The translations under genes and the position numbers were made by a program. Of a DNA stretch of 64,000 nt, positions 22,678 through 35,318 are shown piece by piece (position 1 is the stretch's first letter; each line of letters begins with the position of its first letter). The notes under the pieces were generated by a model. The model did not search any database and was not told the DNA's origin. It saw only the letters and a list, made by a program, of their open reading frames with translations. Origin of the DNA: Nemertoderma westbladi (lineage: Eukaryota; Xenacoelomorpha; Nemertodermatida; Nemertodermatidae); NCBI GenBank assembly GCA_032718475.1, contig JAUCBJ010009091.1, positions 114,999 to 178,998 on the forward strand, written 5' to 3'.

Positions 22678-23568
22678 TTAGCGTGCCACCTCCTGTTGTT
22701 GTTGAGTAATCACTGACATCATCCGACTAACGTCAGCCTCACTCCCTACGCTGACGAATAATCTATCCAGTTGTGGAATTTGGTAGGCTCGTGAGCCTTC
22801 CGTAGTTAAAACTTCCGTTGTCCCTCTCAGTACAACTTCCGGTTCTTTGATCGGTACGCCACATCTACAAAGAAAATCAGTGAGTGCCTCTAATTTTCTG
22901 TCCAGGCAGTATAGTTCTTCTTCCTCTTCGGGTTGCAACAACGCATCGGAAACAGACTCACCCATCAGTTGATCGAGTTGATCTTGCTGAGTAGATCCTA
23001 CAACCGACTTAAACTGAATGAGACTTTCCCTTGCACTTACCAGTTTATCTATTATCTTTACCTGAGTAAAGTTGTCGCCACGCAACTCTGCCAGTTCGTG
23101 TAAACCTTTTAGTTTATCTACGGAGGCATGTAATCTACTTATTCTTACTTGCAAGGTGTAGAACTCGTATCTCGACATCGGGGCGGTTACCTCGCACACA
23201 ACGCGAAAATATTCTCCAATATTTCGAGTTATCTGAGCCATGTGTCCTCCTATACTCCTAATAATGTTCTCCTGGCTCGCAGTCGAACTTACCATGTCCG
23301 GTTCCTGCGATCTGGTTTGCGGGATGGTAAGGAAGTCTTCGGTTCTACAATCACCATGTGCTACGGCTTCCGGTATTTCCGTTCGCGGTACCGGCAACGC
23401 ACGCGGTATGACATCAGTAGAATCGCGAGTCCTCCTTCTCGGGTCATCTACTGTCAATCTGTTTGCGTCACACGAGTCATAGTCGGTAGGTGAGTATCTA
23501 GTCGAGTGTGGTGTCTGTATTATATACGTCAAATACGTGTAATAAATGTCACAGTGTCGAAATGTCAA
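22678..23568 (-). pseudogene. gag: BEL-2 gag N-terminal region
   Basis: A 296-codon frame. It has polar, Arg-rich N-terminal sequence, then helical segments (YFRVVCEVTAPMSRYEFYTL, LHASVDKLKGLHELAELRGD) that resemble the coiled N-terminal gag region of BEL elements, an acidic EEEEELYC patch and a Gln-rich end. It is separated from the DUF1759 frame by about 170 bp of frame-broken sequence. Confidence 0.65.
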
Positions 23569-25929
23569 AACTTACCTCGATATATATATATACTATATAT
23601 ACCCTAACCGGTACAAATAAAATCAAAAAGTATATAATAAAGTATTAATAATTCAGACTGCTGGCTAAATCTGTACGAATAAGTGAGATAGTGGTATACG
23701 CTACCAAAATATAGATCAACAAGTAAAAATAATAGGCAAAACAGCAACGTCTAGGGGGAAATAAGTACCAACAAACACATAACTTAGACAGTGGAACTGT
23801 ACTCTAAGTTTATACGACACGAGTCGTAAAACTTATGTTCCTTTGATCTTCCAGTCATACAGATTCCCAGATACAAACCGGACGAGAACTGTTCTGTTTC
23901 CAGCGTTGCAGATGAATCGTGTTCCTCCTAAACTTGCTATAAACGGCCTAATCCTTCGAGGCGGTCCAGAAATGAGTCCTTTATTCCTGAAAAATCGAAG
24001 GTGAGAGTTTTACGGACTACTCTACGAAAAAATTTTCCTAGGTACTGATACAAATTGGTCTTTAAACCTTGTGTACCTTTTCAAGTACCGAAAAAAGGTA
24101 ACACCGCACACACACGGACTAAGACAAAATAATTACAACTAACTAGCTATTTATAGCTAACCAAATACAAAACTACTAGCTACCCTAAAGGCCTATCGGT
24201 AAGAAATATTCTACAAATTAATAATTCTACTAATTTTAAATTATAAAATATCTCCTACTGATAAGTCCAGTAGTATACCGCTTACCGGATCCTAGTAACG
24301 AAGTACCTTACTGTAGAATCCAGCAGTGTATACAGGCTCGTACAGTATCTGACAAGAAATCCCAGTCCAGGATGTCTAAATAAATAGATACTAAGTACAC
24401 AAACTACTACTGGCGAGGAACGGAGCCTGGTGTCTATTCTAATACTTGGGCAAATCAGCTAACTAGACAAACAGGATTCCCAGCCTCTATCCGGTAAGGC
24501 AGATGTAGACCAAGTATACTATACATTCAGACCAAACTCACGGGAAAACAATCCCCGAGTAGCAAATCCTAACTACCGCTAAAGGACCTAAAATACTGTA
24601 AACTTGCCGCAGTGTGATTTATATGGGTATATACGAGCTAGTGGGTCAACAGAACTAGCATAAAACAATACTGCCGACAGGAAAATAGCAGTCAAAAGGA
24701 GTGCCTCTCTGCCTGAATAAACCAATATTAAATATCTCGTCAAATAACAAGAATATTCTTACCGTAAGCTTAGGTAGCTTTGATCTCAAGACGCGTGTGT
24801 GTGTGTTTGTGTTACGATTAAAACAATTTTGGTGTATCGCCGTTATACTAGGTTTTGGTAATTTTATCAAAATATCAATACCGGGCGCTAGAAACTCGAA
24901 TAAGCTAGTCGCATGCTATAGGCGCAATACTTACAAACTGACGTCAAATGGGCTCTCTCCTCCTTTATTCACAAATCAACCGGGCAATTACAGTGTTAAT
25001 AACTACACCCGATAGTAAATGCCTATCAGTACGTGGCAAGGGCGCAGAAGGATGTTAGTAAACCTCCCTAAGCCAAAAGGTGTGCCGGTACCAGAAATCT
25101 GCCTCTTGCTGATCAAATACTTTGGAATCAGACAGGTCAGGCAAACTATAAAGCCTACAAAGCTAACCGGTACTGTACTGTCAGTACTGCAAATCACCAA
25201 ATTATAGGGTGTGCTATTCGCACATAAGTGTACTTGCGCGTACTGACGAACAGCAACAGCTCGCACCTGGAGGAGATACAGGTTGACCCGGGTTTTTTCC
25301 TGTCTGAATCTGAGATATTTAATCCTAAATTTTACGGCATCCCAGGATGGCGTCACGCTTTACCCTGATCTAAGGTCTTACTTCGGGCAAGGGCATCGAA
25401 CAAAGTGTTACCTTCCTCTGACGTGGGCGCTTTCTGGCAGTAAGGCATACTCTCGAATGGGCGTGGGTGAAGATAATGTGGGCTCTCTAATGCGTCATGG
25501 ACATCTTTCCCCCTTGTGTTGCTTAGGCCTAACGGTCTAGGCAGCCATTCCCCGAAGCGTTTGGCTGTCTCAAGATAGATACGTCAAAACTACATGTTAG
25601 AGTTTGCAGTATATTTTAACGTAAAAGACTTATCAAAATTAGACTAACTTACAAAATAACAAGAAATGACAAACAAATTAAACTGAAATAGACTAATAAC
25701 TATTAGCAGTTAAGACTAATACGACTCAGAATAAGAGAGTGAGTGTGTTGTACAAGTTACAGTGAAAAAAACACAGAGTGATAACCGAAGGACAAACGGC
25801 CCTTATATAGCAAATCCTAAGCATGGAATGCACTAGAACATTCTACAACATTCTACGAATGCACATTGGAGCAATAAATTATCAAGTGCCCTACGATTAG
25901 CCCAACTCATCGTTCCACTAGTTGTACGC
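23569..25929. other. Spacer where the BEL-2 5' LTR would lie; nothing confirmed
   Basis: AT-rich, short ORFs only, many ACCGGTA words. A 117-codon minus frame at 25003-25356 has no recognisable motif. No direct repeat of the 16.7-17.5 kb flank was seen. Confidence 0.35.
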
Positions 25930-26062
25930 ACTCCATTGTCTTATCTAATTTAATGAAACCAAAAATATAATAGCCCAAAATACAATTTTACTGACCCGGA
26001 TTCGAACCCCTGACCTATTTAGAATGTAACCCGCGCCTTAACCCACTTGACCACTGCGCCAA
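25930..26062 (-). mobile_element. tRNA-derived SINE
   Basis: Read on the minus strand, 26060-25991 looks like a tRNA. It opens GGCGCAGTGGTCAAGTGGGT with an A-box, and carries the B-box GGTTCGAATCC at the right spacing. The acceptor ends do not pair and the anticodon arm is poor, so it is a tRNA-derived SINE head rather than a working tRNA. An AT-rich tail follows to about 25930. Confidence 0.65.
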
Positions 26063-26383
26063 TGGAAACCCAAGTGAAATTATATCTATTGTATGTAATA
26101 GGCAAATTACAACAACTACAAATCAAGGCAAAATACGTCGCATTTAGAAAGTTTTTTATATAGTACTGTAGATATCTTACTTAACAGTGAAATAATCCCA
26201 CACCCAATACACCAATTTCAGGCTTTTAATTAATTGTACCGTACTACATAGGCCTACCATCGTTCTATTGCCTCGCTGCTATCCTTCCTGCTGCGAAATG
26301 AACCCAATGGCAATGGGAACTTTCACTCACATTACAGAAACAGAATTAAATCGTAGTGATGGTCCATCCAAACATTCATACAA

Positions 26384-27149
26384 GTGCAACGTCTCATTCC
26401 TCATCCAGATCCAAAACGTTTACCGGTATCGGTACCGGTACCTCATGCGATGCAGACTACAACGCTCGACTTGGGCTATGAAGACGAACTGACGTTTTCC
26501 TCCACTATCTCGAATTTCACTACTGGCAAAAAGGATGATATGCGTGGCTTATTACAGTCCTTTACAGACAATATAACGAGATTGATATCTGCTAAATTCG
26601 ACTCGCTGATGACATCTCTTCTAAGCTGACTCGAGACGCCTTGTTTGTACTGGATGCTATGTCCAAAAAACCCATATCAATGCTCTTGCTCTTAAAAGTG
26701 ACAATGAGTCCCAATATTTGCGTCGTAACATTCTTATACTATCCAGCCCTTCAGCAGAAGCAACTGCCGTGCAGGCAGCCAGTTCTCCCACTTCCACTAA
26801 TGACGTTGTTGACACAATCATTGTAGAGGTCGCTCTGTGTTATGGGGTAACATCATTCGATCTGCTTCACGGCACATCTAGAATTCACCATTCCCGCGAC
26901 AAAAGGCAGGTAGTCATAAAGTTCAGTACATATAGGGCAAGGGATCATTTCTACCGTGGCCATATCAAACTAAAGACAGACTCACGGGTAGATCGTATCT
27001 ATGTAAACGAGTGCCTCACGCCTTACCACTCTCTTCTATTCCTTGAGTGTCATAAATTTGTCAAAATGAAATTAATATCGGACTGTTGGACACGCGACGG
27101 TGCCATATACATCAAGCTGTTGCCGGGTGAGAAGCAGGATGTTTTCTGA
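26384..27149 (+). pseudogene. LINE-B ORF1 (nucleic-acid-binding protein)
   Basis: Two open parts (26384-26629 and 26718-27149) broken by stops. The second ends in the conserved C-terminal domain of CR1/L2-type ORF1 proteins: RDKRQVVIKFSTYRARDHFY, IYVNECLTPYHSLLFLECHK, CWTRDGAIYIKLLPGE. In related LINEs this protein coats the RNA. Position and orientation fit the ORF2 remnant starting at 28.6 kb. Confidence 0.75.
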
Positions 27150-27464
27150 GTGGATTCACTTCACAAGGTCGTATAGGACGCTATCAACGGTGGACAGGAC
27201 CATTGTGCTACCAAAGATCTAATGATTCTAATCTGATCGGTCTTCGTGGGTCGTCCGAAGAATAGTTGAGCAGGTGATGTTCATCAAAACTGTATCAGTA
27301 CTGAACATCTATTTACTGATTTAGTTATATCATTTTTACCAAGTTAAACACTGTTTTAAGTTTTAGAAGTATATTTCTTATTAGTTAGCTTAATGTTCTA
27401 TCACTTATGCACTATGTTAATCACTATGTGCCAGCCATATTTTAATCTTTAATTTTTGCGCAAA

Positions 27465-28010
27465 TATTTCAGCCTACAAAGCACCACATTTCAGTATCAG
27501 TATTTAATGTTCTACATAAATGTTTCAGTTTACTATGAGCCATATTTCAGTATTTAATATTCCACATAAATATTCAGTTTATTAAGTGCCATATTTCAGT
27601 ATCTAATACTCTATATAAATATTTCAGTTTATTAAACACCATATTTCTGCATTCAATTTCTACGCAATTATTTCAGTCTACTAAGCACCATATAACTGTC
27701 TACAAAGCGCTCTATTTTAGTATTTAATGTTCTACATAAATATTGCAGTTTACTAAGCGCCATATTTCAGTATTTAATATTCTACATAAATATTTCAGTT
27801 TACTAAGAGCAATATTTCAGTATTTAATATTTTACCTAAATATTCAGTTTACTAAGCACCATATTTCAGTATTTCATATTCTACATATATTTCAGTCTAC
27901 TAAGCGCCATATCTATATTCCAGTACCGGTATTTAATTTCCGCGTAAATTGTTCAGCCTACTAAGCGGAAGCGCCATATTTTACATCATTCATTTAAATT
28001 TCCGCATTAG
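27465..28010 (+). repeat. Diverged tandem repeat of about 50 bp between LINE-B ORFs
   Basis: About ten copies of a unit like TACTAAGCGCCATATTTCAG + TATTTAATATTCTACATAAA, with 10-25% divergence between units. Confidence 0.8.
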
Positions 28011-28620
28011 TTTTCCGCATTTGAAGTATTTTCCTGAACAGTTGTATTTGAAATATTCAGCATATATATTTTCCATGTCAGTCAACTTAATTTCGCATGA
28101 ACATAGTTGATTCCTCTTATGTATGGATATAATTCACCCAATTTACATTTATTTGCTCACTGATCTCTTGTATGTATTAATTTTCAATTGCAACAGGCCT
28201 ATGTATGTACAATATCGTTATTAACCTTTATGGTGATGGGAATATAGACCACAGTCAAATTTGAAATTAATTCATATTTTCCATTTCTTGGGCTCACCCA
28301 TTCTCCCTTCTCTTCACTTCATATCACATTATATCACTTTGTATGTCTGTTGTCTGTGTCTGCTGTGTGAGTTGGTGTGTGTGTGAATGTCATGTGTGGG
28401 GGATTTCCCTCAAGCCAATCAGCATCTTCATACTACCCTTATACTGCTTATACTCCTCATACTGCTCTTATCTTATTTGCAAAAAATATTTTTATCCAAT
28501 GGTTAATCAGCGCGCTTTGTGAATTGCATAACTGCCCCCCCTGCTCTCTCCTCACAACTTTTCGTTTTTTTTTTTCAAATTTTTTAAATGAACATTTCTA
28601 TTGAGCAATGGTAAGCAAGC

Positions 28621-29792
28621 GTGGGGACTTTTCACGGGGCTACCTCTGGATTTTGTAGAAGCGAAAATTTTTGCGACACATTTTCCTTACTGCTTTTCCA
28701 TGGCCTAGCTCTTGCGTGGTTTATTGCATGTTTAACTTTTATTTTATACATATCCAGGGATATTCACCCTAACCCAGGCCCCTCTCTTCCATCTATTAAA
28801 GTCATGCTGACAAATATTCGTTAACTGCCTTGTAATTGGGATTTTTTGCCAGATGATCTATCCTTAAACTCTGACATACTTGCATTTGTCGAGACCTGGT
28901 TTTCATCTGATCAGATTTCTAATAAATTTCTGATATCTAATTGTCATGTGCCACAATGCCATGATTGCCCATTGGTGGTGGTTGGTGATACATTTCCAAT
29001 AAGTTTAAATTTAAGAGGCTTAGCACCATCGAGAACATTGACCCACTATTCGAATCATTATGGTGCTCCTGTAGTTTTGGCCGCAAAAAACTTGCTATCG
29101 GTCTAGCACCACTCCTAGTAACTTCTGGGAAGTAGCTAATTCTATGGTTTCAGAAGCAAAGAGTTTAGGAATCAAGGATATACTTATTTTGGGAGACTTC
29201 AATCAGGACCTTTTAGATCCAACTAAATGTTGTGATATTTCCTCCCTTTATTTCACGTCAGTGTTTGTTCCAGTATATTCAGGAGCCTACTCGCATAACC
29301 CAAACTACTAGTACATCACCTTCCTCTGTTATTTCCACTCTTCCGAATTCTATCTCCAACATAGATATTTCGAGCCCTTGTGGTACAAGCGACCACTGCG
29401 TAATTTCTTTCTCTTATAAATGTCCTATTATCACAATACCAGCATACACTAGGTGGATTTGGCTTTAAAAGGAGGCAGATTTTCCAAAATTCAGGCGCCT
29501 TTTGACTGAAACTAATTGGGACAGTGTCTACATGGACTACACTGAAGTTGATGACATCGTTTCAGCCTGGACATCCCGATTTTTCCTTTGTGCGAGTTCT
29601 TCAATTCCGAATAAATTTATTACAGTACGCCCAAATGATAAGCCGTGGTATACCACTGAGTTAAGACGTCTCTCTCGCATTAAAGATGAGTACATCAGGT
29701 TGCTAAATCCACCAACAATGGCAACTCTTGGAACAACTTTCCTTCAGCTAGAAATAAGTATTGTTCTAGAATGCCGCAAAGCCAAAAATTAG
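28621..29792 (+). pseudogene. LINE-B ORF2: hydrophobic leader and endonuclease, broken
   Basis: It opens with a hydrophobic stretch (LALAWFIACLTFILYI) followed by SRDIHPNPGPSLPSIKVML, a degenerate relative of the 2A-like DxExNPGP box found at the start of some LINE ORF2s. Endonuclease pieces follow in shifting frames: LNSDILAFVETWFSSDQ (catalytic Glu), ILILGDFNQD-like sequence near 29190 and SPCGTSDHCVISFSYK (terminal Asp-His). At least four frameshifts. Confidence 0.75.
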
Positions 29793-29925
29793 TATTTTGC
29801 AAACCTGTCAGAAAAACCTCTTGCAACAAGGTCTTCCAGCAAACAATGGTGGTCAAATTGCAAACAATTAATGGTAAAAGCTCCGGAACTGGAGATTCCC
29901 TCAGTATCTCAATAACATCATTGCT

Positions 29926-31332
29926 GTGTCACCCAAGGAGAAGGCGGACCTCTTCAACTCTTTCTTTATCGAACAATACTCACTGGATGAATCTAACTTC
30001 ATTATGCCCCAAACTGCTCCTCCGGAAACTGTGCTTACCGAGATCAACTTTTGTACATCTGAAATTCTGTGCGACATTAAAGGTTTAGACCCAGATGGTG
30101 CTACCTGTCCCACCGAAGGAATTTCAAACAGAATGATAAAGGATGGAATGCCTGTGATAATAGATCACGTTTCCAAATTATTTCAATTTATCTTTAATAG
30201 TGGGTATCATCCAAAAAAATGGAAAATGCGCTATGTCCTGCCACTCTTGAAACAATTTCCAAATGATATTTGTAACAACTTTCATCCAGTTGCCCTTACC
30301 AGTAACCTTGGGAAGTTGTTCGAGCACTACATCCATAGAATAATCTTCACTCATATCAAGACCTACATCTCCAAATTTCAGTCTGGTTTCAAGGGTGGGG
30401 ATGGTACTATCTATCAATTGATTTCACTCTACAATGCCCTTGCTAGTGCTTTACACAAAGGGAAGAAGGTCCAAATAGTATTTCTAGATATAAGTAAGGC
30501 TTTTGACAAAGTCCATCACAAAAGTCTGCTGCATAAAATTGAAAACATGGGAATTGGGGAGAAGCTTCTGGAATGGCTCCACAACTGTTTGAATGACAAT
30601 TTTCAATATGTTGTAGTGAATCGTCTTGGGTGAAGGTCTTGGCTGGAGTCCCCCAAGGTTCTGTCCTGGGACCCCTACTGTTTTTGATTTTCATCAACAA
30701 CATAGTGGATGTATGTAGTTAGTGGCAACATTAGCCTTTATGCTGTTGACACTGCTCTCTACATAGAGGTCAATTCCAGGTTCAACTGTATTCTTGCAGC
30801 ATCTAATCTTAATGCAGACCTTACTTCAATATCCAATTGGGGCGCACGATGGTTAGTTCAATTCAATCCCTCAAAGACTGAGAGTATGCTGTTCTCACAT
30901 CACAGGTCACACGATCCTAATCACCTTCCTCTCTTCCTCAATGGTATCTCTATCCCCGAAGTTGAAGAGCACCAACACCTTGGTCTTATTCTTTCATTCT
31001 CCCTAAAATGGCACTGTCATTTTGAAAAAATGCTAAAATCTGCAAATTATAAGATGAATATGTTACGAATTGTTAAATATAAGGTTAGCAGGGATACACT
31101 CATGAAAAATTACAAATCTTTTGTCCGCTCAAACTTGGAATACGCCAGTGCCGTTCGGGACAACTGCTCTCAGGATCTCAAAATGGAGTTGGAGCTCCTA
31201 AATAAGGAAGCTATTCGAATAGTTTGCAGATTGACAGAATCTTGCACACGAGCAAACTATATAAGGAGTCTGGGCTGTGCCCACTTCAAGAAAGACGAGA
31301 TTTTCAGAAATTGTGTGTATTCTACAAAATGA
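29926..31332 (+). pseudogene. LINE-B reverse transcriptase
   Basis: Frame 29926-30633: CNNFHPVALTSNLGKLFEHY, KFQSGFKGGDGTIYQLISLY and VQIVFLDISKAFDKVHHKSL (motif A Asp intact). A frameshift then gives [20 protein letters not shown] (motif B) at about 30640-30705. Frame 30709-31332 begins with GNISLYAVDTALYIEV: the YADD box has become YAVD, removing a catalytic Asp. The thumb HQHLGLILSFSLKWHCH follows. CR1/L2-like by motif wording. Confidence 0.85.
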
Positions 31333-31877
31333 TGGCGGACCGCGCCCCCCAACACTTATTGGATATCCTTCCACCTGTTGTTAGGTCCGCCAGTGCATAC
31401 AACACCCGTAACTCCACGAATGTTCACCCTCCTATGGCCCATAGGAACTTCTACAGAGATTCGTTCCTACCTTCTACTGTTAGATTGTGGAACTCACTTC
31501 ACTATTATTATACCCTGGGATCACCATCAATCAACGGCCTATTGGCGCGACTCAGATGCAATTTCTCCTCACTGAATTCCGATCTCTTCTCTAACCATGT
31601 TAAATTAACAAAATCATGTTCTTGTGGTCATCAGCGAGAGGACGCATTCCACTACTTTATGGAATGTTTCCATTATCACTCTCTTCATGTTGTCTTGCAT
31701 GCAGCTAATTCAAATTTAGGACTAAGGCCAACATTGACTACTATCTTATATGGCCCTCCAACAGATGTTAATCACCAACCCTCCATAACTATGCAGCACA
31801 ACAAGGCGCAGGCTCTTATTGACCTAATCTCCGCATTTGTATCCAACACGGGTCGTTTAAATTTCCTAGGGTATTAG
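31224..31877 (+). pseudogene. LINE-B C-terminal domain with Cys/His cluster
   Basis: Overlaps the RT frame after a further shift. It has DRAPQHLLDILPP, FLPSTVRLWNSLHYYYTLGS and a zinc-finger-like SCSCGHQREDAFHYFMECFH. It ends ...RLNFLGY with a stop at 31877, probably the true ORF2 end. Confidence 0.75.
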
Positions 31878-32584
31878 TGTCATCCGACTTTGGCACGGCG
31901 ACCTAGACGCTCATTATCTTAATGAAATGAATAACCTACAATAAACCCAGATATTATTTTTTTAAATTACAACCGATCCTATAGTAATTCTTTTTTTAAC
32001 CTAAATCTTCGCCCCTACAAATTTTAATTTACAACATTTGTGGTTGCAACGTACAATTTTTTATTCTACTTAGATGTAACAGTAATTTCTATATTTTCTA
32101 TACAATCTACTGATCGCTTAATTGCTGGCTTACTTTTGGGATATAATTTTTTCAACTTCCTACTTCCTACTGTACCTGGATCTGCACGTAGTTAGATTTA
32201 TTTATACATTATGTAAAAACAATAACAAATACACCTAACAATGTACCGGTATAAAGGTATTGTCCAACATAACATATAGGATTACCCTTAAAGCTTTGCA
32301 GCTTATTTCCAAGGGGGTCCTTTATGTTACTTGGTTACAAATACAATATTACACTACGCTAACCTAAAACCAATATAAACGTAATTACACTATGTACATG
32401 TACAACTTTACCGAGAGCGTGACAATGTCCGACTCAACGATAAAGATGTAATGTACAGAACAATTTATTAAAAACGTAATTACTGTATCAATAGCAAATA
32501 ATTAATAAACTAATAACTTACTGTAGGACTACAGTATTGTACCTATTTTTACATTGCACACGGAGGTGAGATTTAACTGCAGAT
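31878..32584. other. Converging 3' ends of LINE-B (+) and LINE-C (-)
   Basis: AT-rich noncoding sequence. LINE-B 3' UTR is probably on the left and LINE-C 3' UTR on the right; the junction cannot be placed. Confidence 0.4.
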
Positions 32585-34096
32585 TTAAAAGAATTGTTGA
32601 TTATTTAGGTTTTTAATTTCATTAGGCAGAGCGTTCCAATTTTTAATGCCGTTAAAAGAGAAAGTATCAGATTCAAAGGATTTACAATTCGGGAGGTAGA
32701 AGTTTGAAGCACTAGCTCTGGTACTGTAAGAGTGTGTATCGCGTACTCTGTTGAATTTTTGTTTTAGGTAATTGGGACATTTACCATTATACACTTTATG
32801 CTCATGGTTAAGGCGTAGCTGCTTAACTCTACTATCTAAGTTAAGTAGTCCAGATTCAGAAAAGTCATCTGGAGTTAGGTGGTGCCTATGTTTGTAGTCT
32901 TTAATAAATCGTACTACTTTATTCTGAGCTACTTGTAATTTACATTTAAGCTGTTTGGTTAAGCCTTCATACCAAGAAGAGCAGGCATAGTCCATGTGAC
33001 ACTGTTTTAAATAAGATCAAAGTAACTTGCGGGAGTCGATGTTTAAACTATTTTTATTTCTGTATAGAAACCTAAGCCTACTGTTAACTTTCGAGAAAAT
33101 ATTTTTCACTGTGCTTTCTCCTGATAAGCAGTTATCCAATGTGGCGCCTAAATATTTAACTTCCTTTTTATTTTCAATCTTCTGTCCATTACTAGTGCCT
33201 TCAAACTTAGTTACCTTCTTTAACTTTCTTTTGGAACCAAACAAAATACTTTCAGTCTTATTACCGTAGTGGATTGATAGCTTATTGTCAACCAACGACT
33301 CATTACAGGATTCTAGAACTGCACTTAACTTTTGGGAAATATGGATAGGATCTTTATTAGAGAAAATAAGAGCACTGTCGTCGGCATATAAAATGAGTTT
33401 AAAATCGGGATCTATACTACTTATCATATCATTTACATAGCTACAGTTTGACCTCTGTCTGACAGGTAGGACTTGAACCAGTCTATAGAACCTACACCCA
33501 TCAGGCCTAACTTACCAAGCAAAATTTCGTGATCTACAGTATCGAAAGCCTTTTGTAGGTCCAACATTACCATACCAGTATATAAACCCTTTGCGATATT
33601 ACATCTAATTGTATCAGTTAAGTTAATAAGGCAGGTGTCTGTAGAATATGATTTACGAAAACCGGACTGAAGTTCATAGATCAGATTTAGCCTACTAAGA
33701 TGTGCTTCCAGCTGTAGAAAAACAGAACGTTCTAGAATTTTAGATACAAATAATTAAGATACTAACAGGTCTGTAATTATAGGGTTCTACTTTACTACTC
33801 TTTTTATACAGAGGAACAACCTTAGCTAAATTCAGTTCGTCTGGTACTACATTATCTACGATAGAGTAATTAATAATAAAAGTAATAGGCACTTTAAGTA
33901 CTTCAGCACCATCCTTAAGAAAACGGGCAGGTATTAGGTCTAGACCGGTACTTTTTGAGGCTGATAGGCTAAGTAGATTTTGAAAAACGAAATCCCCAGA
34001 AACGGGTTTTAAAAATAACTTTTCTGAATTTTGTAACTTTTCTAAATAAAAATTATTTAGAGTTTCGGACCCTATACTATATTTCGTCACCTTCAA
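32585..34096 (-). pseudogene. LINE-C ORF2, RT and C-terminus (distal half)
   Basis: Minus-strand order. First 33740-34096: STGLDLIPARFLKDGAEVLK, PYNYRPVSIL (RT fingers). A frameshift leads to YELQSGFRKSYSTDTCLINL and GMVMLDLQKAFDTVDHEILL (motif A). The GVPQGSxLGPLLF block is missing through a deletion near 33430. Frame 33017-33427 then has FKLILYADDSALIFSN (intact YADD) and KEVKYLGATLDN. Finally 32585-32995 has MDYACSSWYEGLTKQLKCKL and FNGIKNWNALPNEIKNLNNQ, the usual CR1/L2-type end. Only the first few residues of the 33740-34096 frame belong to the inserted transposon. Confidence 0.85.
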
Positions 34097-34121
34097 GGCA
34101 GAACCCCCTAAGTCGATTTTT
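34085..34121 (+). repeat. Left TIR of the LINE-C-inserted transposon
   Basis: Perfect 37-bp inverted match to 39113-39149; outer bases CGTCACCTTC. Confidence 0.95.
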
Positions 34122-34169
34122 TTCGATTTTCATGTTTTTGACTTTTTGGTTAATTCGATATCGGCTTTT

Positions 34170-34405
34170 TCGTCTGGCAGAACCCCGACGCTTTTCTACC
34201 AGCCATTTTTGAGTTATAAGCCAAAGACAGTTCCCCGTAACTTATGCCCACTTCGAGGCAGAACCCCACAAGTCAATAATTGGCTTGCAAAACACCGTAA
34301 ATTCAAGTATTTGAAATTCAGTCCACCTGGCAAAACCCCTTAAATCAGAAATAACAACCTGTAAAACCACTTAAATCAGAAACAATAGCCTTGCAAAACC
34401 CCGTA
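34170..34405 (+). repeat. Subterminal degenerate repeats echoing the TIR
   Basis: About six copies of GGCARAACCCC-like motifs, several followed by TTAAATCAG or CAAGTC (for example at 34175, 34255, 34285, 34326, 34355, 34391). They repeat the core of the TIR and could be transposase-binding sites by analogy with other transposons. Confidence 0.6.
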
Positions 34406-34712
34406 ATTTATCATTTATATACTGGTTTGTATTGCGGCCAGGACACAAATATGAATGAGGGACGCAAACATTTATGAGGGACACAAAACATTAAAAGGGG
34501 TCCATGGTTGCCAATGGATATTAATATGAGCGATGGTGATGCTTGCCATCAGACGATCAGATATTAAGTGATTAACTGGAATTAATACTACCATGGGAAC
34601 GAGAGCTTCGATCAAAGTAACGCCGTTTTGTATACATTCCATCTTCCTAATTATATGGAAATTAATTGAAAGCGACGTTCGGTTACGTTGTTCAGCTGCC
34701 TGTTTTGCTGCT

Positions 34713-34799
34713 ACCCCCCCCCCCCCGGCTGTTATACCCCCATATTTTCAATTTACCTCCTACCACCACCATTCATGTTACCACCCCCCCCCCCCCCCC
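34713..34799 (+). repeat. Poly-C tracts
   Basis: Two runs of about 14 and 17 C separated by 50 bp, prone to length error in assembly. Confidence 0.9.
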
Positions 34800-35074
34800 A
34801 TTCCTGTCTCCCCCTCATGTTCATCATTTTTTTACCCTACTCCTTCCCTTTTTAGTAACAACATCGTTTATTGTTTTGGTTAGAAAAACCATCTCTGTAA
34901 CCTGATCATTTTTCCTTCAATTGCAATAACATAGTTTATTGGTTTGGTCAGATTAATATGTTATTATTTATTGTTGTTATTTTATTGCTTGCAGTAATGA
35001 TAATTGTAATACTGTAATATATTGTATGTGTATGGGTGGTAACATGAATCATACTAAGTGCGAAGGGCGATAGT

Positions 35075-35318
35075 GCCCATGATTAATGTTTGTGCCCTTG
35101 ATTGATATCTGTCCCTCGTTTATTGTTTGTGTCCCTCATTAATGTTTGTGTATCTCATTAATGTTTGTGTCCCTCACTAATGACTGTGTCCCTCATTAGT
35201 GTTTGTGTCCCTCATTAATGTTTGTGTCCCTCATTAATGTTTGTGTACCTCATTAATGTTTGTGTCCCTCATTAATGTTTTTGTCCCTCATTAATGTTGG
35301 TGTCCCTCATTAATGTTT
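35075..35318 (+). repeat. 19-bp minisatellite, left block
   Basis: Units of GTGTCCCTCATTAATGTTT, about 12 copies, interrupted at 35319 by a MITE. Confidence 0.9.

Larger units (their letters stand above)
17553..23568 (-). mobile_element. BEL-2, decayed BEL/Pao retrotransposon
   Basis: Minus-strand order, from high to low coordinates: gag N-terminus, gag DUF1759-like domain, zinc knuckles, aspartic protease, RT, RNase H stub, integrase and its C-terminal extension. This is the BEL/Pao gene order. At least eight frameshifts or stops break it. No flanking LTR pair is visible. Confidence 0.85.

Noticed and set aside
25003-25356. 117-codon minus ORF
   Set aside because: No recognisable domain, no homologue in the window, and opposed by another ORF on the plus strand.
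25991-26060. Functional tRNA gene
   Set aside because: A- and B-boxes are good, but the acceptor ends do not pair and the anticodon stem is weak. A SINE fits better.
34593-34905. Pro-rich ORFs over the poly-C tracts
   Set aside because: Low-complexity homopolymer translation inside the transposon.
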